Shown: piece after piece, positions 1-6,159 of the stretch
Layout of the letters: each line of letters starts with the position of its first letter
Numbering within the stretch: position 1 is the first letter of the stretch
Source: Pirellulales bacterium
GTDB lineage: Bacteria; Planctomycetota; Planctomycetia; Pirellulales; JACPPG01
Length of the DNA: 47,104 nucleotides
NCBI GenBank assembly: GCA_035546535.1
Contig: DASZWQ010000205.1
Location: 1-47,104, forward strand
Direction of reading: 5' to 3'
Translations under genes and position numbers: made by a program
Notes under the pieces: generated by a model
Told to the model about the DNA's origin: nothing
The model's database searches: none
The model's input: only the letters and a program-made list of their open reading frames with translations

Positions 1-270
1 ACCCTTTGCCCGACTAAACCGGAACAAAGTGGTTCATTCTCAGCGATCAATTTGAAGTCGTGCGCGCTCATGCTTGAATGCAAGTTGCGTTTGGCCAACT
101 ACTTGAAACAAAATCAAAAAAGTTCAACCGGACAGTACTGAGATGAATTCTAAAAAAGCGGGGTAATCGACACCTCTTTCCCTACGCGCCAAATCAGTGG
201 ATCATTTTTGTCTCAATAGATCCCTGTTACAGACGTTGGCGTTCGGCGAACTACCGGGTGCGGAGGTGGA
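1..270. other. Gene-free left edge
   Basis: I see no credible gene here. It is slightly more AT-rich than the rest of the window and holds no recognisable RNA gene. It lies downstream of the last gene of the minus-strand array, so the array probably ends here rather than being cut by the window edge. Confidence 0.5.
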
Positions 271-292
271 AGTGCTGCATTTTTGCTGCACT
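271..292 (-). terminator. Hairpin after the tagged gene array, possible terminator
   Basis: The outer arms AGTGC and GCACT and inner arms GCA and TGC (minus strand) form an 8-bp stem with one A-A mismatch and an AAAA loop. It starts 10 bp beyond the stop codon of the last array gene. No T-run follows, so a classical intrinsic terminator is not proven; a transcript-end stabiliser is equally possible. Confidence 0.4.
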
Positions 293-302
293 ATGAACGA
301 AG

Positions 303-875
303 TCAGCGCGCAAAGGTGTAGTCGATTTTGCAGTTCGGAAGGGCTGTTTGCAGAATGTCGATTTCCTCCTGGGTGCCTTTGAAGTCATAGAGCATGAGGA
401 ATTGCAGTTCCTCGAATGCTGCCAGAGGACGAACTTCTCGAATAGGACTCTCGACAAGGCACAGCACCTTGAGTTTCTTGAGCGATTTCAATCGGGCAAG
501 ATCACCCAACGTGCAGTTCGTCGCCCATATCGCTTGCAGGTTTGAAAAGGCCGCGAGCAGCGACAAGTCATCATCACTGATTGTTTGGTCATTCAGTTCA
601 CAGGCAAGAATCCGCTTCCCGAGAACGTTGACAAGGAGCCGGTGCCACCAATCGTCTGGTTCGCGTCCGTAGTAATCCCAAGATTCGTTGAGCGTGCCGT
701 AGACGACGCCGCCATCGTTCATTCTCAAGCGCTCGACAACGCCCAATTCATAACGCGATTGATATCGCTCAATCGCAATCCAACCAAGCGGCAGGGATAT
801 GGCCGTAACAAACGCCAGCACGGCCCAGACACCGAACCGGAACCGGCGGCGAATGTGCTTGGGGGCTGGGGGCAT
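303..875 (-). CDS. Membrane-anchored leucine-rich-repeat protein (planctomycete SLRT/LRR type), tag gene A
   Basis: A 190-residue protein of unknown function. It opens with the array tag (MPPAPKH then IRRRFRF), followed by one hydrophobic segment at about residues 15-35, so it is probably a signal-anchored protein facing the periplasm or paryphoplasm. The rest resembles a layout I recall from many planctomycete proteins: a short region with GGVVYGTL, then a tryptophan-rich stretch (DDWWHRLL), then degenerate leucine-rich repeats (SDDDLSLLAAFSNLQ and similar), ending with the typical LPNCKIDY. The start codon is the tag ATG. The preceding gene stops 6 bp upstream, which suggests co-transcription. 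A role in protein-protein interaction is only an inference from the repeats. Confidence 0.75.
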   Translation of the reverse strand: MPPAPKHIRRRFRFGVWAVLAFVTAISLPLGWIAIERYQSRYELGVVERLRMNDGGVVYGTLNESWDYYGREPDDWWHRLLVNVLGKRILACELNDQTISDDDLSLLAAFSNLQAIWATNCTLGDLARLKSLKKLKVLCLVESPIREVRPLAAFEELQFLMLYDFKGTQEEIDILQTALPNCKIDYTFAR

Positions 876-879
876 GGAC
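834..879 (-). repeat. Array tag copy 1
   Basis: A copy of the ~46-bp tag: GTCC followed by ATG and codons for PPAPKHIRRRFRF, in frame with gene A. The nucleotide core ATGCCCCCAGCCCCCAAG is identical in copies 1, 6 and 7. Confidence 0.85.
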
Positions 880-881
880 AG

Positions 882-1403
882 CTATTCCACTTCCCATTGG
901 TGTTGCGATGCAGAAACGGGCTTTAGCCTCACCCAGTCTGTGCGCTCGACATCAAACTTTGCATCGGATCGCGAATAGCCAAGTTTGCTTGCAATGTGGC
1001 TGAGGTCGATCGTCCTTGGTTGCTCGTACCAGTAGACGACTTTTCCTCCCTTCACGAAGACGACGAGGCAAACCGAGTCTGAGGAGTCGATCGTCGTATG
1101 GCGAAAGCCCGACCATTTGAAGCCAAGTGCGTTTTCAACGTCCGCCTGCGAACTATAACAGTCAAAGACAAACATCCGATCCCAAGTAAATGACGTTTCA
1201 GCCGCAAAGTCGATTGTTCGCGCGCCAGAGGCGACGCGAGATTCAAGTCGGTTCGGCACGCCCCGCCAATCGTAACTGCTGAAGTGAATTTCCCATCCAA
1301 GCCAGGCAATCGCCGCCAAAAACACTGTCCCCAACGAAAACTGGAACCAGCGGCGAGTGTGCTTTGGGGCTGGGGTCTTGTGACCAATCATTGGTTGATG
1401 CAC
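882..1403 (-). CDS. Hypothetical single-pass membrane protein, tag gene B
   Basis: A 173-residue protein I cannot assign to a named family. The tag protein motif (TPAPKH then TRRWFQFSLGT) lies at residues 11-26, not at the N-terminus, because the tag ATG has become AAG here. Translation must start further up, at the ATG at 1403 or the one at 1391 (MIGHK). A hydrophobic segment follows at about residues 27-42 (VFLAAIAWLGW), then a soluble domain of mixed composition containing DRMFVFDCYSS and VCLVVFVKGGKVVYWYEQP. It lies between genes C and A with 6-bp gaps on both sides, so it is almost certainly in the same transcript. Function unknown. Confidence 0.65.
   Translation of the reverse strand: MHQPMIGHKTPAPKHTRRWFQFSLGTVFLAAIAWLGWEIHFSSYDWRGVPNRLESRVASGARTIDFAAETSFTWDRMFVFDCYSSQADVENALGFKWSGFRHTTIDSSDSVCLVVFVKGGKVVYWYEQPRTIDLSHIASKLGYSRSDAKFDVERTDWVRLKPVSASQHQWEVE
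1338..1383 (-). repeat. Array tag copy 2, start codon lost
   Basis: The tag is clearly recognisable (CCCAGCCCC, AAGCACAC, CGCCGCTGGTTCCAGTTTTC), but the ATG position reads AAG and the upstream GTCC is replaced by TCAC. The reading frame into gene B is kept. Confidence 0.75.
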
Positions 1404-1409
1404 CGTGGT

Positions 1410-1613
1410 TCAGCAGTTAATTGTTTCCCCGATGGCACCGCTTATTAGCCATAAAAGGACGGCAATGAGAAACACAAAGCCGGTCAGCTTCCCGGGTGCT
1501 AACGGCAATGAGATCATCCCGGCACCTAAAACACACACGAGCACGACACCCGTTATCTGGTTGGCAGGGGCAGAGTCGAATACAAAACAAAAGGGTCCCC
1601 AGAATGCGTTCAT
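1410..1613 (-). CDS. Small two-helix membrane protein, array gene C
   Basis: A 67-residue hydrophobic protein starting MNAFWGPFCFVFDS. Two likely membrane helices span about residues 17-36 (TGVVLVCVLGAGMISL) and 42-62 (LTGFVFLIAVLLWLISGAI). It carries no tag. The open frame runs further upstream, but that extension overlaps tag gene D in a different frame, so I chose the ATG at 1613. It sits 44 bp after gene D and 6 bp before gene B. No family recognised. Confidence 0.5.
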   Translation of the reverse strand: MNAFWGPFCFVFDSAPANQITGVVLVCVLGAGMISLPLAPGKLTGFVFLIAVLLWLISGAIGETINC

Positions 1614-1657
1614 GTGATCGCTTTCCTTACCGCTCCGAATGGTACAGGGCCGTCGCT

Positions 1658-2011
1658 TCAAGCTGGTCCGAAGCGATCTAAATATATCATTCGGCACAGC
1701 CAGCAAATGACGGTGATGGACACTGAAAGGATGAGCAATTGCGTGAGTGTAAACTGCCACACCTTCAAGCGGCCGCCGGTCGTCTGCCGACGCATCGTTG
1801 ACGTGACTGACCTCGCAACGATCAGCCAAAGAGCGAAGATCGCTAGCGCTGCAATTATGCCAGGAGCATCGCTCGCCCCCTCAGGAGGAGATGCATCGTC
1901 GAACGCAACCGCCGCCAATAGGGCTGCGACGACGGCCACGCCGGCCACGGTGACGACGGCGCCAGGTTCAAACCGGAACCAGCGGCGGGTGTGCTTGCGG
2001 GCTGGGGGCAT
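1658..2011 (-). CDS. Small multi-pass membrane protein, tag gene D
   Basis: A 117-residue protein starting with the tag (MPPARKH then TRRWFRF). Three hydrophobic segments follow: about residues 17-37 (alanine/valine rich), 50-68 (GIIAALAIFALWLIVARSV) and 86-106 (TQLLILSVSITVICWL). The last is preceded by WQFTLTQLL, which resembles a second copy of the FQFSLRT-type boundary seen in the tag, so the protein may hold an internal repeat of the anchor. It follows gene E with a 9-bp gap. Function unknown; the composition suggests an integral membrane protein without a large soluble domain. Confidence 0.65.
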   Translation of the reverse strand: MPPARKHTRRWFRFEPGAVVTVAGVAVVAALLAAVAFDDASPPEGASDAPGIIAALAIFALWLIVARSVTSTMRRQTTGGRLKVWQFTLTQLLILSVSITVICWLCRMIYLDRFGPA

Positions 2012-2015
2012 GGAC
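1970..2015 (-). repeat. Array tag copy 3
   Basis: GTCC-ATG plus codons for PPARKHTRRWFRF, in frame with gene D. A single C-to-G change turns the Pro codon CCC into CGC (Arg). Confidence 0.85.
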
Positions 2016-2020
2016 GCAAG

Positions 2021-2692
2021 TCACTCGGCACGCAGGTCGATTTTGGCGTTTGGCAATGCTGCTCGCAACTTGGCGATGCCTTGCGCCGTGATGTTTGAGC
2101 AACGCCCTAGCGCGATCATTTGCCAGCCGGGCTTGCCTGCGAGTATCTGAAGCCCGGCGTCCGTTATCCCTTGACAGCCTCGTAAATCTAAAGCGGTCAA
2201 GTTTTTCATCGCGAGCAAGTGCTGCAATCCGACATCGCTTATTCCTGGATCATCTTCCAAATGGAGCGACGTAACCGAATCCATTTTTGCAACGTGAACG
2301 AGGCCCGCGTCTGTGATGTGTTCGCAGTGCCCCAAACCAAGCGTCTCCAATTTCGGAAGTTCGATCGCCGCGAGCTTTGCAAGCCCTTCGTCGGTAATCG
2401 CGGCTTCCCATTTCTTGAATCCCGTCGTCAGGTCCTTCCTTGCGTACCCCGGAGTGAAATCTAATAAGGTCAGCTCGCGCAGCCGAGCAAGCGCCGGAAC
2501 GTCGCCATCGCTCAAGCTGCGTGCGTAAACGCTTCGTGTGGACGCAGGAAGGGCATCGATTTCTGCCTTTTTGGCAACGCTTGGTGGGTAGGGGCCGCAT
2601 CCCGCAAACCCAATCAATGCCGCAACGATCAACCCGCGCGTCAGTTGAGTAAGAATGACGGCTGCGTCTGCTGAGCGGATGTCGTACGTCAT
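2021..2692 (-). CDS. Leucine-rich-repeat lipoprotein, array gene E
   Basis: A 223-residue protein from the ATG at 2692. The N-terminus has a hydrophobic stretch ending in FAGC (GLIVAALIGFAGC), a probable lipoprotein signal with the lipidated Cys near residue 32. The rest is cysteine-containing leucine-rich repeats with repeated ITDAGL / ISDVGL motifs, closing with LPNAKIDL, as in related planctomycete LRR proteins. The frame is open up to a TTG at 2716, which overlaps the TGA of the tag leader as TTGA, so translational coupling from a slightly longer start is possible. Likely exported and membrane-attached; partner unknown. Confidence 0.75.
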   Translation of the reverse strand: MTYDIRSADAAVILTQLTRGLIVAALIGFAGCGPYPPSVAKKAEIDALPASTRSVYARSLSDGDVPALARLRELTLLDFTPGYARKDLTTGFKKWEAAITDEGLAKLAAIELPKLETLGLGHCEHITDAGLVHVAKMDSVTSLHLEDDPGISDVGLQHLLAMKNLTALDLRGCQGITDAGLQILAGKPGWQMIALGRCSNITAQGIAKLRAALPNAKIDLRAE

Positions 2693-2712
2693 GCTATCGC
2701 GATTTGAGCCGG

Positions 2713-2767
2713 TCAAACAGGAACTGGAACCAGTGGCGGGTGTGCTTGGGGACCTCGGGGCATGGAC
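2713..2767 (-). repeat. Array tag copy 4, frameshifted leader before gene E
   Basis: The tag has one extra base (ATGCCCCGAGGTCCCCAAG). Translated from its ATG at 2763 it gives a 16-codon peptide that leaves the tag frame and stops at 2713-2715. The homologous frame (PKHTRHWFQF) also ends soon after. Gene E therefore does not carry the tag peptide, although the DNA tag is intact up to GTCC. Confidence 0.75.
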
Positions 2768-2786
2768 TATGTCGTCAGTTCATGTG

Positions 2787-3221
2787 CTAGGAATGTGGCT
2801 TGGGCTGGGACGACTCCGTAGCGCCCTGTGTCCGATCTGGGGGATAGAGCGTTATCCGCAATGAGGCTCCTACGCGAGCAATTCGGTCTAGTGTTCGATT
2901 AGCCAAGCTATTGTTGAACGCCCACGGCTCATCACCGCAGTCGTAACCAATATTGAATTCGCGTTTCGTACATGCAGTCCACAAGTCTTTGACTTCGCCA
3001 TCCAACGCCTCGATGGCATCGAGCATGACACGAATTGTCACGTCTGGCTCGCGATTGTGACCTTCTAGATCGCACTCTATTTCCAAAGTTGCATACCACT
3101 CGCCATTACCGTCTTCTTGGACGCTAAGCGGGAACACCCCGCGCGATTCCAAAACGCTCGCCAGAGGCGTAAGATCTCGCGGCGCGACGAGATCCAAGTC
3201 GGTATTGAGATAACTTATCAT
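2787..3221 (-). CDS. Conserved hypothetical protein of the YLNTDLDLV type, array gene F
   Basis: A 144-residue soluble protein beginning MISYLNTDLDLVAPRDL. I recall this opening, and the closing pattern ASLRITLYP, from hypothetical proteins in several phyla, but I cannot name a family number or function. There is no signal peptide and no membrane segment, so it is probably cytoplasmic, unlike most members of the array. The open frame extends upstream to 3377 but there runs through tag copy 5 out of the tag frame, so I chose the ATG at 3221. No clear ribosome binding site precedes it; the tag leader ends 11 bp upstream, so coupling is possible. Confidence 0.7.
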   Translation of the reverse strand: MISYLNTDLDLVAPRDLTPLASVLESRGVFPLSVQEDGNGEWYATLEIECDLEGHNREPDVTIRVMLDAIEALDGEVKDLWTACTKREFNIGYDCGDEPWAFNNSLANRTLDRIARVGASLRITLYPPDRTQGATESSQPKPHS

Positions 3222-3232
3222 CAAATCGAATG

Positions 3233-3314
3233 TCACCAAGCTAGGGCGCGTAGCATTGTCCCAAACGAAACCTGCAACCACCGGCGGCTGTGCTTGGGGG
3301 CTGTGGGCATGCGC
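3233..3314 (-). repeat. Array tag copy 5 with 25-codon leader before gene F
   Basis: From the ATG at 3310 the tag encodes MPTAPKHSRRWLQVSFGT, then a TGA stop after 25 codons at 3233-3235. Homology to the other tags extends to GTM. The leader ends 11 bp before gene F, which lies in another frame. The upstream GTCC is GCGC here. Confidence 0.75.
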
Positions 3315-3318
3315 GCTG

Positions 3319-3603
3319 TTATCGGTTAACGACTGCACGCCGAAAGCCTTTCCAAAGAATGAACGTAGCGAGGGCAATTGCAGGCCAGCGGAATGACGGG
3401 TTCATTGTGTACGAATGTTGAAATTGTCCGGACCAAGTGGTTGCTCCGGATGCGAGTGTTTTCGCCTGACCAGTTACGTGATTCTCGCTTTCGATGAACC
3501 ACGGTCGTATCGAAAGAGACCAGCACACGATTCCCACGAGTACGAACCACGTCCCAATATGAAACTGAAACCGTCGTCGGCTGTGCTTGGGGGCTGGGGG
3601 CAT
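3319..3603 (-). CDS. Small two-helix membrane protein, tag gene G
   Basis: A 94-residue protein starting at the tag ATG (MPPAPKHSRRRFQFHIGT). A first membrane helix covers about residues 19-35 (WFVLVGIVCWSLSI). It is followed by an extracytoplasmic segment of about 35 residues, then a second hydrophobic stretch at about residues 75-88 (WPAIALATFILWKGF), close to the C-terminus. The frame extends 13 codons upstream, but the conserved tag start is preferred. It ends 8 bp before tag copy 5. Function unknown. Confidence 0.6.
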   Translation of the reverse strand: MPPAPKHSRRRFQFHIGTWFVLVGIVCWSLSIRPWFIESENHVTGQAKTLASGATTWSGQFQHSYTMNPSFRWPAIALATFILWKGFRRAVVNR

Positions 3604-3607
3604 GGAC
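3562..3607 (-). repeat. Array tag copy 6
   Basis: GTCC-ATG and codons for PPAPKHSRRRFQF, in frame with gene G. Confidence 0.85.
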
Positions 3608-3689
3608 TGATTTTTGTAACCTTGCACGGCGGCCAACCGCACGCCAAGTCATTGTAGCCATAGCGAAGTTTTAATCATTGGGCGAGTCG

Positions 3690-3974
3690 TCAAAGATTCC
3701 AACCGGGCAGCCAAATCACCAACAAATTTACTCCGACGAATAGCGTCACAATTGCGAGAATGGCCGGCAGAAACCAGGAAAGCGATCGACGCTTCCGCTG
3801 CACCGCGAGTGATACCCAAAGGGGCACTTGCAGCAGGAATAACGGGGCGACCATTCCGAGAAACTCATAATGGGTCCACCCGGCTGCGAGAACGCCGACC
3901 GCCGTCACGACGGCCAACATTGTCCTCAACGAAAACTGCAACCAGCGACGGGTGTGCTTGGGGGCTGGGGGCAT
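3690..3974 (-). CDS. Small integral membrane protein, tag gene H
   Basis: A 94-residue, very hydrophobic protein with the most canonical tag start (MPPAPKHTRRWLQFSLRT). Three membrane helices are likely: about residues 18-33 (MLAVVTAVGVLAAG), 38-57 (FLGMVAPLFLLQVPLWVSLAV) and 66-88 (LSWFLPAILAIVTLFVGVNLLVIW). The loop between helices two and three (QRKRRSL) is basic, which suggests that face is cytoplasmic. An 86-bp gap separates it from gene G and a 60-bp gap from gene I. Function unknown. Confidence 0.65.
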   Translation of the reverse strand: MPPAPKHTRRWLQFSLRTMLAVVTAVGVLAAGWTHYEFLGMVAPLFLLQVPLWVSLAVQRKRRSLSWFLPAILAIVTLFVGVNLLVIWLPGWNL

Positions 3975-3978
3975 GGAC
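3933..3978 (-). repeat. Array tag copy 7
   Basis: GTCC-ATG and codons for PPAPKHTRRWLQF, in frame with gene H; it continues as SLRTM, the best match to the array consensus. Confidence 0.85.
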
Positions 3979-4034
3979 GTGGCTGTCAGCCTACCTCGCG
4001 TCGGAATCTAGCACGAAGCGCTCGCCTTACCGCC

Positions 4035-4565
4035 TCATCGCGCGCGCACTGCCGGTCGGACAAACAGGCTTGCAGCGACTCCGTACCAAACGCCTCTCTG
4101 CTTCGCTTCGGTGCTATTGGGGACGTCGTACGAGACAATGATGGTGTCATTTGCTTCGAATGCCACCTCCTGACCGCCAATTCCACGTTCATCAAACGAC
4201 GAGGAGTGGCCGAACCCGCACCAGTTTCCCTCGTTCAGCGCCAGTGGTACCTGAATGCTCGTTCCGCCATGCAACTCCCTAAACGTCGGGATGTTCCTTG
4301 TGAATATCTGGTCGGGATTCTGAAAGAATGTTTCTAGGTGCCCATCTCTGATACGCATTACACGCCACGTCGCGGATCCCCAGCTATTCGAGTCGTTCCA
4401 AAGCTTCAGGGTATCTGATGATCGATTTCGCATTTCAACCGACAGGACTCCTGAATTGACAACATTCTTGATTTCGATGCCCAAGGCAGCCGTCGACTGA
4501 CCAGTTCCAGAACGGGTCAAGACGAGGCAAATGACTGCGGCTAGCATGCAAGTGGTCGCGTTCAG
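4035..4565 (-). CDS. Secreted hypothetical protein, array gene I, possible CTG start
   Basis: A hypothetical exported protein with a hydrophobic N-terminus (MLAAVICLVLT) ending near GTGQS and a soluble domain with an Ig-like feel (VVNSGVLSVEMRNRSSD, LKLWNDSNSWG, FTRNIPTFREL). No family named with confidence. The start is unusual. A strong ribosome binding site AAGGAGG at 4571-4577 lies directly after the stop of the tag leader, and five bases later comes an in-frame CTG at 4565 (176 residues). The next ATG is at 4547 (170 residues), about 23 bases from the AAGGAGG. I favour the CTG because of the spacing, but the ATG is the conservative alternative. Confidence 0.55.
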   Translation of the reverse strand: MNATTCMLAAVICLVLTRSGTGQSTAALGIEIKNVVNSGVLSVEMRNRSSDTLKLWNDSNSWGSATWRVMRIRDGHLETFFQNPDQIFTRNIPTFRELHGGTSIQVPLALNEGNWCGFGHSSSFDERGIGGQEVAFEANDTIIVSYDVPNSTEAKQRGVWYGVAASLFVRPAVRAR

Positions 4566-4575
4566 AGTTTCCTCC

Positions 4576-4651
4576 TTAGCCCACGCGGGGGAAAATATTT
4601 CGTCCGTTCCCACAACCAGCGGCGGATGTGCTTGGGGCCGGGGGCATGGAC
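4576..4651 (-). repeat. Array tag copy 8 with 23-codon leader before gene I
   Basis: The tag lost one C in the CCCCCAAG run, so translation from its ATG at 4647 gives MPPAPSTSAAG and stops at 4576-4578. An AAGGAGG ribosome binding site for gene I follows at once. The GTCC upstream of ATG is kept. Confidence 0.75.
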
Positions 4652-4659
4652 GTTTGAAA

Positions 4660-4878
4660 TTAGGAATCGGCTCTGACGATACGCCGCCATTCGATCCATG
4701 CGCCGACGGCTATTCCGACGTCGATGCAGCCAAAGACGAATAGGTCCTCATTGAGCGGCAGCCTTCCGCCCTTGAATCGCATCCAAAGCAGCCTTGCAAC
4801 GAACGAGAACAGCAGTGCGAAGCTGGCACCAGAACTTGCGCCGAAAGCTACCCGTTCCGACTTTGTCATACCCCCCAT
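4660..4878 (-). CDS. Small membrane protein, array gene J
   Basis: A 72-residue protein (MGGMTKSERVAFGAS) with two probable membrane helices, about residues 14-33 (ASSGASFALLFSFVARLLW) and 45-62 (LFVFGCIDVGIAVGAWI), and a basic C-terminus. It has no tag. The start could also be the internal ATG three codons later. It lies 12 bp before tag copy 8 and 68 bp after gene K, on the same strand. No family recognised. Confidence 0.5.
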   Translation of the reverse strand: MGGMTKSERVAFGASSGASFALLFSFVARLLWMRFKGGRLPLNEDLFVFGCIDVGIAVGAWIEWRRIVRADS

Positions 4879-4946
4879 GATACCCGGCGGGAAAGGCGCG
4901 GCTACGCGCGGTAGAACCGCGGGTGATTAGTAGGGAGGTTTTCAGT

Positions 4947-5342
4947 TTATGGCGGCTCATACTCTAGCCCGCTTACGTAAGTCGCTTCTGGGAAGAGTCG
5001 CTTGACGTTGTACGCTTCCTTGCGCCGCTCATCCTCTGTTTGGAATGGCTGGCCGTCATGATAGCCCCAACGCTTAAGCTCAATCCCCCAATACCCTTTT
5101 TCTCCAAAGAACCTCAACAGTCCAGGTGCTTTTACTGGCGGGCCTGGAGGGTGCGAAGTGACCATCCAGCCGCCTGGAGCAACTTCCTCAATAGATGCAG
5201 CGTTTTCCAGGATCGCGTGTCGCTGCCTTATCCAATTGACGTGATAAGCGAAGAAGACCGCGAGCATAGTCACGACCGCGAACATCGTCCCAAGCCCGAA
5301 TCGGAACCACCGTCGGCGAGCGTGTTTGGGCGCTGGGGACAT
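4947..5342 (-). CDS. Signal-anchored hypothetical protein, tag gene K
   Basis: A 131-residue protein with a slightly divergent tag (MSPAPKHA then RRRWFRFGLGT, one extra Arg codon). A single helix follows at about residues 20-35 (MFAVVTMLAVFFAY), then HVNWIRQRHAILE. That sequence and the later motifs PGLLRFFGEKG and RLFPEA resemble the region between anchor and LRR in planctomycete LRR proteins, so this looks like a repeat-less relative of gene A. It starts 20 bp after gene L. Function unknown. Confidence 0.7.
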   Translation of the reverse strand: MSPAPKHARRRWFRFGLGTMFAVVTMLAVFFAYHVNWIRQRHAILENAASIEEVAPGGWMVTSHPPGPPVKAPGLLRFFGEKGYWGIELKRWGYHDGQPFQTEDERRKEAYNVKRLFPEATYVSGLEYEPP

Positions 5343-5346
5343 GGAA
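5298..5346 (-). repeat. Array tag copy 9
   Basis: TTCC-ATG and codons for SPAPKHARRRWFRF, in frame with gene K. It is the most diverged in-frame copy, with one additional codon in the Arg stretch and several synonymous changes. Confidence 0.75.
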
Positions 5347-5362
5347 ACTCAGAATGGAGTTA

Positions 5363-5686
5363 CTATTCGCCCGGCTCGTAGTCTTTGAACGTGCCATCAG
5401 GCGAAAATGTCAGCAGTGCGTGACCACCGGGCGTAGCAGGCAGGTAATCGACACCAACCCAGTATTCTTGGTTATCGTGTTGAACCCTATGCACGCGGAT
5501 GGCGCTGCGAGGTAACGATGTCCTTCGCATTGCCTCCACAATCGCCGCCTCTCGAATCCTCTCTATTGGATCGTACTTAAACCGACTAACGGCTACCACC
5601 ACGCATGCCGTGATAGTTACCACGACAAGCATCGCTCGCACCGAAAATTGGAACCACCGGCGGGTGTGCTTAGGAGCTTTGGGCAT
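5363..5686 (-). CDS. Signal-anchored hypothetical protein, tag gene L
   Basis: A 107-residue protein from the tag ATG (MPKAPKHTRRWFQFSVRA). One membrane helix spans about residues 19-37 (MLVVVTITACVVVAVS). The soluble part contains IREAAIVEAMRR and ends with a small beta-rich segment (EYWVGVDYLPATPGGHALL, TFSPDGTFKDYEPGE). The frame extends seven codons upstream, but the tag start is preferred. It follows the Clp-N gene by 17 bp, so both are likely in one transcript. Function unknown. Confidence 0.65.
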   Translation of the reverse strand: MPKAPKHTRRWFQFSVRAMLVVVTITACVVVAVSRFKYDPIERIREAAIVEAMRRTSLPRSAIRVHRVQHDNQEYWVGVDYLPATPGGHALLTFSPDGTFKDYEPGE

Positions 5687-5690
5687 GGAC
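5645..5690 (-). repeat. Array tag copy 10
   Basis: GTCC-ATG and codons for PKAPKHTRRWFQF, in frame with gene L. Codons for Ala, Pro and Lys differ from the consensus mostly at third positions, as expected if the peptide is under selection. Confidence 0.8.
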
Positions 5691-5703
5691 GGTATCATGC
5701 TCG

Positions 5704-6159
5704 TCAACTCGCATCTGTGTGGCTCGGCCCGTCACCCAAATGCCCGAGTACCTCTCGACGCACGGCCTCCTTGGTTACACCCAAGTCGCTTAAGACGTGC
5801 TCTGCACCGCATTCGTGCATGCGAAGCAGGCCGAGTAGAATGTGCTCAGGACCGACGAGTTTTTGCTTTAGGCTTGCGGCCTCCTGGATAGCATAGGCAA
5901 GTGCCGTTCTCGCACGCGGCGTCAAACGCAGATCGGGCGTCATCACTAGACCGCCCGGCAAAAGCCTCTCGACCGCAAAGCGAGTTTTGCGCGTGTCCAA
6001 GTTGAGGCTCTTTAGCGCCGCCGTGGCAACGCCGCCCACGTCCCTGGTCAACGCGAGTAAGAGGTGCTCGGTGCCGATGTATTCGTGGTTGAAGCGCATC
6101 GCTTCGTGATCCGCCAGCCGTATGACCAACCGAGAAAGATCGGTAAAAGTCTCAACCAT
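5704..6159 (-). CDS. Standalone Clp-N (ClpC/ClpA-type substrate-adaptor) domain protein
   Basis: A 151-residue protein made of a double Clp-N repeat. The first half has [18 protein letters not shown] and the second ALAYAIQEAASLKQKLVGPEHILLGLLR, both hallmark motifs of the N-terminal domain of ClpC/ClpA. There is no ATPase domain, so it cannot be an unfoldase by itself. Free Clp-N proteins may act as adaptors or regulators of Clp ATPases, but that is inference. I chose the ATG at 6159 because a GGTGGGAG ribosome binding site lies four bases upstream; an ATG at 6177 is also in frame. It is the first gene of the tagged array and is itself untagged. Confidence 0.85.
   Translation of the reverse strand: MVETFTDLSRLVIRLADHEAMRFNHEYIGTEHLLLALTRDVGGVATAALKSLNLDTRKTRFAVERLLPGGLVMTPDLRLTPRARTALAYAIQEAASLKQKLVGPEHILLGLLRMHECGAEHVLSDLGVTKEAVRREVLGHLGDGPSHTDAS

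Noticed and set aside
303..6159. Classical integron with attC sites
   Set aside because: The cassette-like layout invites it, but no integrase is in the window and the tag lacks the paired R and L boxes and the long palindrome of attC. Only a short CCAGC/GCTGG pairing is present, and it is lost in some copies.
303..6159. Diversity-generating retroelement or CRISPR array
   Set aside because: No reverse transcriptase, no template/variable repeat pair and no regular short spacers; tag spacing follows gene length.
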